NCBI RefSeq assembly: GCF_000744095.1
Contig: NZ_JQLI01000001.1
Span: 2,976,001-3,040,000, forward strand
Source: Cupriavidus necator A5-1
GTDB lineage: Bacteria; Pseudomonadota; Gammaproteobacteria; Burkholderiales; Burkholderiaceae
Direction of reading: 5' to 3'
DNA: 64,000 bases
In this document: positions 27,739 to 36,259 of the stretch, one piece after another
Numbering within the stretch: position 1 is the stretch's first letter
Layout of the letters: every line of letters begins with the position of its first letter
Made by a program: the position numbers and the translations under genes
The notes under the pieces: generated by a model
Told to the model about the DNA's origin: nothing
The model's input: the letters and a program-made list of their open reading frames with translations, nothing else
Databases searched by the model: none

Positions 27739-29109
27739 ATGGCACGCAACACCCATGTCGCCGCAGACCACAACGCCCCGCCCGTGACCCGCATCCTGGG
27801 CCGGTTTGTCGCGACCCATCCCAGCCAGGGCTGGAGCGAAGCGGTCGAGCACGAGGCCCATCGCACCTTCATGAACTGGCTGGGATGCGCGGTCGGTGCC
27901 GCGCACCATGAGGCCGCCGATGCGGCGCTGGCCGCAGTGGCGATGCTGCAGCCGTCGGCGCAGGCCACCGTGCTCGGCCGCGGCGAGAAGGTCGACATGG
28001 CCAGCGCGGCGCTGGTCAATGGCATCACCTCGCATACCTTTGACTTCGACGACACCCACCTCAAGACCATCATCCATCCTGCAGGCCCGGTGGCCTCGGC
28101 AGCGCTGGCGCTGGCGGAGCACACCGGCGCCACTGGCCGCGCGGTGGCCGATGCGGTGGTGCTCGGCATCGACGTGGCCTGCCGCGTCGGCAATGCGTTG
28201 TACCCGGATCACTACGACCGCGGCTGGCACATCACCGGCTCGACCGGCATGCTGGGCGCCGCGGCGGCCTGCTCGCGGCTGCTCGGACTGGACGAGGAGC
28301 GCGCCACCATGGCCCTCGGCATTGCCGCCTCGCAGCCGGTGGGCCTGCGCGAGCAGTTCGGCACCATGACCAAGCCCTTCCATCCGGGCGGGGCCGCGCG
28401 CGCCGGGCTGATGTCGGCGCTGATGGCCAGCCACGGCTATACGGCGAGCGCCCGCGCACTGGAAGCGCCGCGCGGCTTCATGCAGGTGATCTCCGCCAAG
28501 ACCGACTGGAACGAGATCACCGACCAGCTCGGCGAGCGCTTCGAGATCTCGTTCAACACCTACAAGCCGTTCGCCTGCGGCATCGTGATCCATCCGAGCA
28601 TCGACGCCTGCGTGCAGCTGCGCGAGCAAGGCGTGAAGCCCGCGGACGTCGAGCGCATCGAGCTGCGCGTGCATCCGCTGGTGCTGGAACTGACCGGCAA
28701 GAAAGAGCCGAGCGACGGCCTGCTGGCCAAGTTCAGTGTCTACCACGGCTGCGCCGCCGGGCTGATCTTCGGCCGCGCCGGCGAGGAAGAGTTCTCCGAC
28801 GAGGTCGTGCTGCGCGACGACGTGGTCGCGCTGCGCCGCAAGGTCGTAGCCACCGCCGATGCGGCGGTCGATGAGGCCGCCGCCCATGTGCGCGCCGTGC
28901 TCAAGGACGGCCGCGAGGTCAGCGTCGAGGTCGAGCATGCGATCGGCTCGCTGCAGCGGCCGATGACCGATGCCAACCTGAACGCCAAGTTCCACGCGCT
29001 GGCCGACCCGGTGCTGGGCGAGCGCAAGGTCTCGGCGCTGATCGACGCGTGCTGGCAGCTCGGCGCCACCGCCGACGTGCGCACCCTCACCGCGCTAGCG
29101 CGCCCCTGA
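27739..29109 (+). CDS. MmgE/PrpD family protein (2-methylcitrate dehydratase-like)
   Basis: 456 residues. The family pattern includes FDFDDTHLKTIIHPAGPVASAALALAE, GIDVACRVGNALYPDHYDRGWHITGSTG and MTKPFHPGGAARAGLMSALMASHGYTA, as in PrpD and the related isomerase/dehydratase enzymes that act on citrate-like acids. A cytoplasmic enzyme. It is 58 bp downstream of the Bug receptor and 2 bp upstream of the dehydrogenase. No prpB or prpC is nearby, so a propionate role is unlikely; a bespoke tricarboxylate catabolic step is the better guess. Confidence 0.85.
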   Translation: MARNTHVAADHNAPPVTRILGRFVATHPSQGWSEAVEHEAHRTFMNWLGCAVGAAHHEAADAALAAVAMLQPSAQATVLGRGEKVDMASAALVNGITSHTFDFDDTHLKTIIHPAGPVASAALALAEHTGATGRAVADAVVLGIDVACRVGNALYPDHYDRGWHITGSTGMLGAAAACSRLLGLDEERATMALGIAASQPVGLREQFGTMTKPFHPGGAARAGLMSALMASHGYTASARALEAPRGFMQVISAKTDWNEITDQLGERFEISFNTYKPFACGIVIHPSIDACVQLREQGVKPADVERIELRVHPLVLELTGKKEPSDGLLAKFSVYHGCAAGLIFGRAGEEEFSDEVVLRDDVVALRRKVVATADAAVDEAAAHVRAVLKDGREVSVEVEHAIGSLQRPMTDANLNAKFHALADPVLGERKVSALIDACWQLGATADVRTLTALARP

Positions 29110-29111
29110 CC

Positions 29112-30077
29112 ATGACCCGTCCACGCATCGCCGTACTCGGCGACTACGAGCGCGCGCTGCCGCGCCTGGCGGACTGGACGGCGATCTCGGCCCGTGCCGA
29201 GGTCGGCTTCCACCATGAACCGCTGCGCGGCGCGGCGCTGGATGCGGTCCTGCGCGACGCCGACGTGCTGGTGCTGGTCCGCGACCGCACCCCGCTGGAT
29301 GCGGCGCGCCTGCAACTGGCACAGCGCCTGAAGCTGGTGATCTATACCGGCACGCGCAACAACACCCTCGACACCGAGGCGCTGCAGGCGCGCGGCATCC
29401 CGGTCGCCAACACCGGCTGGGGCCCGTCCAAGGAAAGCACCTGCGAGATGACGTGGGCGCTGATCCTGGCAGCGGTGCGCCAGCTCGAGGGGCAGATGGC
29501 AACCATGCGCGCCGGCGGCTGGCGGCCGCAAGACAGCCTGCCGCTGCCCGGCGTGCTGCAGGGCAAGCGCCTGGGCCTGATCGGCCTTGGCGAGATCGGC
29601 AAGCGTGTGGCGCGCGTCGGCCAGGCCTTCGGTATGGAAGTCGTGACCTGGAGCCCGCGCATGACGCCCGAACGTGCGGCAGAGACAGGCGTGACCGCGG
29701 TCAGCCTGGAAACCCTGCTGTCGACCTCGCGCATCGTCAGCCTGCACCTGGTGCCGACGCCGACTACGACGCGGCTGATCGATGCCGAACGGCTGGCGCT
29801 GATGCGGCCGGACGCGATCCTGGTCAATACCTCGCGCGCCGCGCTGGTCGACATGGAGGCCCTGCCCCACGCGCTCGACCAGAAGCGCCCCGGCATGGCC
29901 GCGCTGGATGTGTACGACGCCGAGCCGGTCCCGCCCGATGCCCCGCTGCGCCAGCGCCGCGACGTGGTGATCACGCCGCATATGGGCTTTGTCAGCGAGC
30001 CGGTCTTCGCGACCTTCGCCAAGGGCGTAGTGGGCGCGCTGGAGACCTGGCTGCGCGACGCTGCCGACCTTTATTGA
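29112..30077 (+). CDS. D-2-hydroxyacid dehydrogenase, NAD(P)-dependent
   Basis: 321 residues. The Rossmann core has GLIGLGEIGKRVARVGQAFGMEV (about 155-177). The catalytic triad is R in NTSRAALVD, E in YDAEPVPP and H in TPHMGFVSE, as in phosphoglycerate/glyoxylate reductase relatives. It interconverts 2-oxo and D-2-hydroxy acids. The start ATG 29112 is two bases after the upstream stop. Its last codons overlap a candidate binding site for the downstream NahR-like regulator (30071-30096). Confidence 0.88.
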   Translation: MTRPRIAVLGDYERALPRLADWTAISARAEVGFHHEPLRGAALDAVLRDADVLVLVRDRTPLDAARLQLAQRLKLVIYTGTRNNTLDTEALQARGIPVANTGWGPSKESTCEMTWALILAAVRQLEGQMATMRAGGWRPQDSLPLPGVLQGKRLGLIGLGEIGKRVARVGQAFGMEVVTWSPRMTPERAAETGVTAVSLETLLSTSRIVSLHLVPTPTTTRLIDAERLALMRPDAILVNTSRAALVDMEALPHALDQKRPGMAALDVYDAEPVPPDAPLRQRRDVVITPHMGFVSEPVFATFAKGVVGALETWLRDAADLY

Positions 30078-30096
30078 TCTGGTGAATAGGTGATAT
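30071..30096. promoter_or_regulatory. Candidate LysR (NahR-like) binding site for the oxygenase operon
   Basis: TTATTGATCTGGTGAATAGG starts at 30071, overlapping the stop of the dehydrogenase and lying about 100 bp before the reductase start. The same TTATTGAT-N4-TGAAT pattern recurs at 34229, just upstream of the NahR-like regulator. Read on the other strand, ATTCAC begins the motif, as in the NahR consensus I recall (ATTCACGCT-N2-TGAT), though the second half only partly agrees. Confidence 0.45.
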
Positions 30097-30173
30097 AACC
30101 GCGATTCTATTGGCTGATTTTCCATGCTGAACCATTATTCCGTCACTACTACGACAACGGATATGGAGACGGC

Positions 30174-31163
30174 ATGGAAGTCCTCGTCCTCCCCCAAGGG
30201 CAACGCCTCGATGTTCCCCACGGTGAAAACCTGCTGACTGCACTGCAGCAAAACGGCGTTCCCATTTCCTACAGCTGCATGGCCGGACGCTGCGGCACCT
30301 GCCGCTGCCGCGTCGTCGACGGCGATATCCATGAAGCCGGCGGCTATGCCTTCCACAATGCCGACCACCAGCCCGAACGGCACGTGCTGGCGTGCCAGTC
30401 GGTCGTGACCGGTGACTGCAGCATCGAAATTCCCGAACCGGACGAGGTTGTCGTCCACCCCGCCCGCATCGTCAAGGCAACCGTCACGGCGCTGGAAGAC
30501 CTGAGCCACGATGTCCGGATGATCCGGCTGGCCCCGGCCAAGCCGCTCTCATTCTCGCCGGGCCAGTACGCCATGCTGCAGTTCACGCCGGACCATATCC
30601 GCCCCTACTCGATGGCGCGCCTGGCGAGCGACGGCGAGCTGGAATTCCACGTCCGCATGGTCCCCGACGGCCGCGTCACGAGCTATATCCGCGACACGCT
30701 GAAGGCCGGCGACACGGTGCGCGTCAGCGGCCCGCTCGGCACGTCGTACCTGCGCACCCGCAATGAAGACCCGATCCTCTGCATCGCCGGCGGCACCGGC
30801 CTGGCGCCGGTGCTGTCGATCGTGCGCGGCGCGATCGAAGCCGGCCTGCCCAACCCGATCCATCTTTACTTCGGCATCCGCTCGCCGCGCGACGCCTACG
30901 GCCTGCACTGGCTGGACGAACTCGCGCAGCGCCATCCGCGCCTGCGCGTGGAAGTCGTGTCCACGCTGCCCGCCAATGACAGCGACCTGCGCACCGGCCT
31001 GGTCACCGAAGCCGTGGCGCAGGACTTCGACGCGCTGGGCGGCTGGCGTGCCTACCTGTGCGGCGCGCCGCCGATGGTCGACGCGGCCACCCTGCTGCTG
31101 CGCGACAGGGGCGTGCGTCCCGAGCATATCTACGCCGACGCCTTCTACGCCTCGGGCACCTGA
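30174..31163 (+). CDS. Ring-hydroxylating oxygenase reductase (NagAa-like, 2Fe-2S/FAD/NADH)
   Basis: 329 residues. A plant-type 2Fe-2S domain comes first (YSCMAGRCGTCRC, Cys 35, 40 and 43, with the fourth in LACQS). An FAD-binding part follows (RPYSMAR at about 145), then an NAD-binding part (CIAGGTGLAPVLSIVRGAIEAG). It transfers electrons from NADH to the Rieske ferredoxin of the same operon. The ATG at 30174 follows GGATATGGAGACGGC. Domain order matches NagAa of salicylate/naphthalene systems. It is first in a reductase-alpha-beta-ferredoxin operon. Confidence 0.88.
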   Translation: MEVLVLPQGQRLDVPHGENLLTALQQNGVPISYSCMAGRCGTCRCRVVDGDIHEAGGYAFHNADHQPERHVLACQSVVTGDCSIEIPEPDEVVVHPARIVKATVTALEDLSHDVRMIRLAPAKPLSFSPGQYAMLQFTPDHIRPYSMARLASDGELEFHVRMVPDGRVTSYIRDTLKAGDTVRVSGPLGTSYLRTRNEDPILCIAGGTGLAPVLSIVRGAIEAGLPNPIHLYFGIRSPRDAYGLHWLDELAQRHPRLRVEVVSTLPANDSDLRTGLVTEAVAQDFDALGGWRAYLCGAPPMVDAATLLLRDRGVRPEHIYADAFYASGT

Positions 31164-31248
31164 GCCCGGCAAGCCTCAAGACATCGAACGCGTGCGCGCA
31201 GGTTGCGCGACGCTGCACCGCTCCCCTGACAGGAAACCGGAGACAACC

Positions 31249-32502
31249 ATGGACACCGCATCCACCCTGACCGAACCGGTCTGGAAAGACGACGGCATCA
31301 GCCGCATCCCGTTCCGCGTGTATACCGACCAGCAGCTTTACCAGCGCGAGCTGGAGCGCTGTTTCTACCGCGGCCACTGGAACTACGTCGGCCTTGAGGC
31401 CGAGATCCCGAACCCCGGCGACTTCAAGCGCACCGTGATCGGCGAACGCTCGGTGATCCTGGTGCGCGACCAGGAAGGCGAGATCAACGTGGTCGAGAAC
31501 GTCTGCGCCCACCGCGGCATGAAGTTCTGCCGCGAGCGCAGCGGCAACCGCAAGGATTTCCACTGCCCGTATCACCAGTGGAACTATGACCTGAAGGGCA
31601 ACCTGCAGGGCGTGCCGTTCCGCCGCGGCGTCAAGCAGGACGGCAAGGTCAACGGCGGCATGCCGGCGGATTTCAAGCCGCAGGACCATGGGCTGACGCG
31701 CCTCAAGGTCGCGGTGCGTGGTGGCGTGGTGTTTGCGTCGTTCGACCATGAGGTCGAGCCGCTGGAAGATTTCCTCGGGCCGGAGATCACCGGCTACTTC
31801 GATCGCCTGTTCAATGGCCGCAAGCTGAAGATCCTGGGCTATAACAAGCAGCGCATCCCGGGGAACTGGAAGCTGATGCAGGAGAACATCAAGGACCCTT
31901 ACCACCCGGGCCTGCTGCACACCTGGTTCGTGACCTTCGGCCTCTGGCGCGCCGACAACAAGTCGCGCCTGGTGATGGACGAGCAGTTCCGCCACGCCGC
32001 GATGGTCTCGACCCGTGGCCAGGGCGGCAAGGGCGAAGTCACCTCGGGCGTGGCCAGCTTCAAGGACCAGATGGCGCTGCAGGACGACCGCATTCTCGAC
32101 ATCGTGCACGAGCCCTGGTGGGGCGATCCCACCGCGGTGATGATGACGGTCTTCCCCAGCGTGATCTTCCAGCAGCAGGTCAATTCGGTATCGACCCGGC
32201 ATATCCAGCCGAACGGCCCGGATTCGTTCGACTTTGTATGGACGCATTTCGGCTTCGAGGACGACACCGAGGAAATGACGCGGCGCCGCCTGCGGCAGGC
32301 CAACCTGTTCGGGCCGGCGGGCTTTGTTTCCGCCGACGACGGCGAAGTCATCGAATGCTCGCAGGAAGGCTTTGCGCAGAAGCCGTGGCATCGCGTGCTG
32401 GCCGAGCTGGGCGGCACCACCGCCGAGAACACCGACCATATGGTCACCGAGACGCTGATACGCGGCATGTACGCCTACTGGCGCAAGGTGATGGAGATCT
32501 GA
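31249..32502 (+). CDS. Ring-hydroxylating oxygenase large subunit (NagG/HybB-like)
   Basis: 417 residues. The Rieske centre has Cys86-x-His88 and Cys106-x2-His109. The mononuclear iron site is [13 protein letters not shown], with Asp216, His219 and His224. Length, motif and gene order agree with salicylate 5-hydroxylase (NagG, HybB) or anthranilate-type oxygenases. The enzyme would add one or two oxygen atoms to an aromatic acid; salicylate to gentisate is the best guess because of the gene order and NahR-like regulator, but no gentisate dioxygenase gene is in the window. ATG 31249 follows GGAGACAACC. Confidence 0.87.
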   Translation: MDTASTLTEPVWKDDGISRIPFRVYTDQQLYQRELERCFYRGHWNYVGLEAEIPNPGDFKRTVIGERSVILVRDQEGEINVVENVCAHRGMKFCRERSGNRKDFHCPYHQWNYDLKGNLQGVPFRRGVKQDGKVNGGMPADFKPQDHGLTRLKVAVRGGVVFASFDHEVEPLEDFLGPEITGYFDRLFNGRKLKILGYNKQRIPGNWKLMQENIKDPYHPGLLHTWFVTFGLWRADNKSRLVMDEQFRHAAMVSTRGQGGKGEVTSGVASFKDQMALQDDRILDIVHEPWWGDPTAVMMTVFPSVIFQQQVNSVSTRHIQPNGPDSFDFVWTHFGFEDDTEEMTRRRLRQANLFGPAGFVSADDGEVIECSQEGFAQKPWHRVLAELGGTTAENTDHMVTETLIRGMYAYWRKVMEI

Positions 32503-32504
32503 CC

Positions 32505-32975
32505 ATGGACTTCCAGGATTACTACGCCCTGCTTTCGCTCTATGCCGACTACACCGCCGTGGTGGACAGCGGCGAGTGGGACAAATGGCCCGACCTCTTC
32601 ACCGACGACTGCGTCTACCGCCTGCAGCCGCGCGAGAACTACGAGCGCGGCCTGCCGCTGGCGACGCTGTCGTTCGAGAGCAAGGGCATGCTGAAGGACC
32701 GCGTCTTCGGCATCCGCGAGACGCTGTTCCATGACCCGTATTACCAGCGCCATATCGTCGGCGCGCCGCTGGTGCGGCAGGCCGACGGCGAGCGCATCGT
32801 TGCCGAAGCCAACTACGCGGTGCTTCGCACCAAGCCCGACCAGCTCACCGACGTGCTCAACACCGGCCGCTACCTCGACACCATCGTGCGCACGCCGCAG
32901 GGCCTGCGCTTTGCGTCCCGCCTTTGCATCTTCGACAGCGAGATGATCCCCAACTCGCTGATCTATCCCATCTAG
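32505..32975 (+). CDS. Ring-hydroxylating oxygenase small subunit (NagH-like)
   Basis: 156 residues. SnoaL/beta-subunit fold: [39 protein letters not shown] at the start, RRxxxx-like core segments, and C-terminal [18 protein letters not shown]. It is the structural partner of the large subunit and overlaps nothing, starting 2 bp after its stop. Beta subunits give no substrate information alone, though the length and opening resemble NagH of salicylate 5-hydroxylase. Confidence 0.84.
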   Translation: MDFQDYYALLSLYADYTAVVDSGEWDKWPDLFTDDCVYRLQPRENYERGLPLATLSFESKGMLKDRVFGIRETLFHDPYYQRHIVGAPLVRQADGERIVAEANYAVLRTKPDQLTDVLNTGRYLDTIVRTPQGLRFASRLCIFDSEMIPNSLIYPI

Positions 32976-32984
32976 GAGACAACC

Positions 32985-33302
32985 ATGACGACCGAAACCT
33001 GGATCGAGGCCGCCGCGCTCGCCAGCGTGCCGCAGGACGACGTGATCGCCATCGAGATCCAAGGCCGCGAGATCGCGCTGTACGGCGTCGATGGCGAAGT
33101 CTTTGCCACCGACAACATCTGCACCCACGGCCATGCACGGCTGTGCGACGGCTTCCTCGACGGTCACGAGATCGAATGCCCGCTGCACCAGGGCAAGTTC
33201 GACGTCAGGAACGGGGCAGCGCTGTGCGCGCCGCTGACCGAGAATATCCGCGCCTACCCGGTGCGGATCGACGGCGGCAAGGTCTGGCTCGACCTGGGCT
33301 GA
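32985..33302 (+). CDS. Rieske-type ferredoxin of the oxygenase (NagAb-like)
   Basis: 105 residues. Cys46-x-His48 in ICTHGHARL and Cys65-x2-His68 in ECPLHQGKFD bind the 2Fe-2S cluster. It shuttles electrons from the reductase to the oxygenase. GGAGACAACC precedes the ATG, the same leader as the large subunit gene. It closes the four-gene operon, 6 bp from the 3' end of the convergent regulator. Confidence 0.9.
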   Translation: MTTETWIEAAALASVPQDDVIAIEIQGREIALYGVDGEVFATDNICTHGHARLCDGFLDGHEIECPLHQGKFDVRNGAALCAPLTENIRAYPVRIDGGKVWLDLG

Positions 33303-33308
33303 GCGCGC

Positions 33309-34211
33309 CTACTCGGAGAACAGGTCGAATACCTGCGTGCGCAGCCACTGGTTGGCCGGGTCCCGGTGGTAGCGCGCGTGCCAGAACAGATTGATCTGGA
33401 TATCCGGCAGGTCCACCGGGTGTTTGACGTACTTCAGCCCGAAGTATTTGGCGCTGCGCTCGGCAAACTTCTGGGTGACCGTCGCGACCAGGTCGGTACT
33501 GGCAACGATGTCCGCCAGCGCGACAAAGTGCGGCACCCTTAAACGGATGCGCCGCTGCACGCCGCGCTTCGCCAGGATCTCGTCCACGCGGGCATGGCCG
33601 GTGCCGGCCGCAGTCACCACCACGTGCTCCGCGTCCTCGAAGTCGCGCAGCCGGACAGTACGCTTGTCCAGCGCATGGCCGGGCCGGAACATGCAGACAT
33701 AGCGCTGGCGGAACAGCCGGCGCTGGAAGAACTCGGAAGCCAGCTCAGGCTGGTGGCCGACGGCCAGGTCGATCTTGCCCTGGCTCATTTCCTCTGCCAG
33801 GTTCACCGCGGTGTTGCGCACCGTGGCGACCGATACGCCCGGCGCCAGCTCGCGCAGCGCGCCCATCAGCTTCGGGATGAAATGAACTTCGCCAATATCG
33901 GTCATCGCGATATGGAAGTCGCGCTCGCTGCGCGCCGGATCGAAGTCGACCTTGCGGTTGAGCGCGGTGTGCAGCGCATCCAGCGCGTATGACACGGGCT
34001 CGGCCAGCTCCAGTGCCAACGGCGTCGGCAGCATGCCCTTGGCGCTGCGCACGAAAAGGTCATCGTCGAAGATGCGGCGCAGCCTCGCCAGCGCATTGCT
34101 GACTGCCGGCTGGCTCAGCTCCAGCGCCTTGGCCGTGCCGGAGACGGTGCGCAAGCGCAGCAGGTGTTCGAACACCACCAGCAGGTTCAGGTCGACGTTG
34201 TGCAACTCCAT
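33309..34211 (-). CDS. NahR/NagR-like LysR transcriptional regulator
   Basis: 300 residues. It resembles NahR along its whole length: MELHNVDLNLLVVFEHLL, SQPAVSNALARLRRIFDDDLFVR, FHIAMTDIGEVHFIPKLM, VTAAGTGHARVDEIL, VPHFVALADIVASTDLVATV and the tail INLFWHARYHRDPANQWLR. NahR-type activators respond to salicylate or related aromatic acids. It faces the oxygenase operon convergently; its promoter region and that of the operon share a short motif (34229 and 30071). It could also govern the divergent aldehyde oxidoreductase genes at 34664. The inducer is not proven. Confidence 0.88.
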   Translation of the reverse strand: MELHNVDLNLLVVFEHLLRLRTVSGTAKALELSQPAVSNALARLRRIFDDDLFVRSAKGMLPTPLALELAEPVSYALDALHTALNRKVDFDPARSERDFHIAMTDIGEVHFIPKLMGALRELAPGVSVATVRNTAVNLAEEMSQGKIDLAVGHQPELASEFFQRRLFRQRYVCMFRPGHALDKRTVRLRDFEDAEHVVVTAAGTGHARVDEILAKRGVQRRIRLRVPHFVALADIVASTDLVATVTQKFAERSAKYFGLKYVKHPVDLPDIQINLFWHARYHRDPANQWLRTQVFDLFSE

Positions 34212-34228
34212 GTCTCGCTCTGCACGGC

Positions 34229-34255
34229 TTATTGATTCTGTGAATGGATGGTTAT
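34229..34255. promoter_or_regulatory. Second copy of the candidate NahR-like binding site
   Basis: TTATTGATTCTGTGAATGGA begins at 34229, 18 bp upstream of the regulator's start codon, and shares TTATTGAT-N4-TGAAT with the site at 30071. A position this close to the start suits autorepression, usual for LysR proteins. The remaining DNA to 34663 (about 400 bp) shows no gene; it should contain the promoter of the aldehyde oxidoreductase operon. Confidence 0.42.
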
Positions 34256-34663
34256 GCCGTCATTCTACGCCGTTATTTGTCCGCGGCTGCGGAGCACCCG
34301 CGCCGGTCTCTCTGCCGCGATGCCCTCGCTAGCGCCTTGATGGCGCACTGCCATGCAACCAGGAGCAGCAAGCATCACAATTCGCCCACCTCCCCGCTCA
34401 CTGCGCACCCCTTTGGGGCCGATTGATGAATAGAACTTAAAAGCGCATTCGGATTTTCGTATCTAAACACTGGCGGCGATCCGATCTATCATTTTTCTGC
34501 ACCTACTTAACTCGCGGTGCCTCAGCCGCCCGCCAGGCCCTGACGGCTTCCGGCGGCCCCGAACGGCCACGTAGTTCGCAACCCTGCACCCCCACAACCT
34601 GAACGCCGCGCCCCCGTCGGCGTTTCGCTTTTCTGGAAAGCGACCAGACAAGGACCCGAACGC

Positions 34664-35308
34664 ATGGAAGACGTCAGCGACATCAAGCTCACACGGCGAG
34701 ACCTGCTCAAGGTCGGCGCCGTTTCCGCGACCGGCGTGGCCCTGCCCGCCGTCGCCAACGCGCAGGCCGCGGCGGGCGGCGGCACCCAGGGTGGCGTGAC
34801 CGGCGCCGTCTCGCTCGAAGTCAATGGCAAGCCATGGACGCTGCAACTGGATACCCGCACCACGCTGCTCGACGCACTGCGCGAGCATATGCAGCTCACC
34901 GGCACCAAGAAAGGATGCGACCACGGCCAGTGCGGCGCGTGCACGGTGATTGTCGACGGCCGGCGCATCAATTCCTGCCTGACGCTGGCGGTGATGCATG
35001 ACGGCAGCAAGGTCACCACCATCGAAGGGCTCGGCGCGCCGGGCAAGCTCCACCCGATGCAGGCCGCCTTCGTCAAACATGACGGCTACCAGTGCGGGTA
35101 TTGCACGCCGGGGCAGATCTGCTCGGCCGTTGCGGTGCTGGGCGAGATCCGCGACGGCATCCCCAGTCACGTCAGCGCCGACCTGAAGGCGCGCCCACAG
35201 CTCACCGCCGAGGAAATCCGCGAGCGCATGAGCGGCAATATCTGCCGCTGCGGCGCCTACTCAAATATCGTCGACGCGATCACAGAGGTTGCCGGGAGCA
35301 AGGCATGA
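34664..35308 (+). CDS. Periplasmic aldehyde oxidoreductase, 2Fe-2S subunit (PaoA-like)
   Basis: 214 residues. A Tat signal ([16 protein letters not shown]) leads to a 2Fe-2S domain ([16 protein letters not shown]) and a second cluster domain (QCGYCTPGQ and [11 protein letters not shown]), as in the xanthine oxidase family small subunits. PaoA is exported with the whole complex through its signal. The ATG at 34664 puts the twin arginine at residues 11-12. It overlaps the FAD subunit start by 4 bp (ATGA). Confidence 0.9.
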   Translation: MEDVSDIKLTRRDLLKVGAVSATGVALPAVANAQAAAGGGTQGGVTGAVSLEVNGKPWTLQLDTRTTLLDALREHMQLTGTKKGCDHGQCGACTVIVDGRRINSCLTLAVMHDGSKVTTIEGLGAPGKLHPMQAAFVKHDGYQCGYCTPGQICSAVAVLGEIRDGIPSHVSADLKARPQLTAEEIRERMSGNICRCGAYSNIVDAITEVAGSKA

Positions 35309-36255
35309 AGCCCTTTACCTATGAACGCGCGCGCTCGCCCGCCGAGGCCGCCGCCGCGGCAGCGCGCACGCCCGGCGCGCGCTTTATCGCCGGCGGCACC
35401 AACCTGCTGGACCTGGTGAAGCTGGGCATCGAATCCCCGGCCCACCTGATCGACGTCAACCGCCTGGGGCTTGACCGGATCGACGCCACGCCGGAAGGCG
35501 GCCTGCGCATCGGCGCGCTGGTGCGCAATACCGACCTGGCGGCCGATGCGCACGTGCGGCGCGACTATGGCGTGCTGTCGCGCGCGCTGCTGGCCGGCGC
35601 CTCCGGGCAGTTGCGCAACCGCGCCACCACCGCCGGCAACCTGCTGCAGCGCACGCGCTGCCCCTACTTCTACGACACCAACCTGCCGTGCAACAAGCGC
35701 GTGCCGGGCAGCGGCTGTTCCGCCATCGGCGGCTTCAGCCGGCAGCATGCGGTGGTGGGCGGCAGCAGCAGCTGCATCGCCACGCATCCGAGCGACATGG
35801 CGGTGGCGATGCGCGTGCTCGACGCCTCGGTAGAGACCGTACGGCCGAACGGCAAGGCCCGCGTGATCCCGATTGCCGATTTCCACCGGCTGCCGGGGAA
35901 CACGCCGCATATTGAGACCGTGCTGGAGCCCGGCGAGCTGATCACCGCGGTGACGCTGCCGAAGCCCATCGGCGGCGCACAGGTCTATCGCAAGGTGCGC
36001 GACCGCGCTTCGTATGCGTTTGCGCTGGTGTCGGTCGCCGCCATCGTGCAGCCCGACGGCACCGGCCGGGTCGCGTTGGGCGGCGTCGCGCACAAGCCGT
36101 GGCGCGTGGAAGCCGCCGAGGCGCAGATGCCGCAGGGCGCTCGCGCAGTTACCGAGCGCCTGCTTGCCGATGCCCGCCCGACTGAGGAGAACCAGTTCAA
36201 GCTCACGCTGGCTTACCGTACGATCGCCGCCGCGCTGGCGCAGGCGAAGGGATGA
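35305..36255 (+). CDS. Periplasmic aldehyde oxidoreductase, FAD and 4Fe-4S subunit (PaoB-like)
   Basis: 316 residues. The FAD motif is [16 protein letters not shown]; the central segment [18 protein letters not shown] followed by [15 protein letters not shown] matches the PaoB insertion that holds a 4Fe-4S cluster, distinguishing it from ordinary XdhB. It lacks its own signal and would be carried by PaoA. Translationally coupled to its neighbours. Confidence 0.9.
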   Translation: MKPFTYERARSPAEAAAAAARTPGARFIAGGTNLLDLVKLGIESPAHLIDVNRLGLDRIDATPEGGLRIGALVRNTDLAADAHVRRDYGVLSRALLAGASGQLRNRATTAGNLLQRTRCPYFYDTNLPCNKRVPGSGCSAIGGFSRQHAVVGGSSSCIATHPSDMAVAMRVLDASVETVRPNGKARVIPIADFHRLPGNTPHIETVLEPGELITAVTLPKPIGGAQVYRKVRDRASYAFALVSVAAIVQPDGTGRVALGGVAHKPWRVEAAEAQMPQGARAVTERLLADARPTEENQFKLTLAYRTIAAALAQAKG

Positions 36256-36259
36256 CGAC

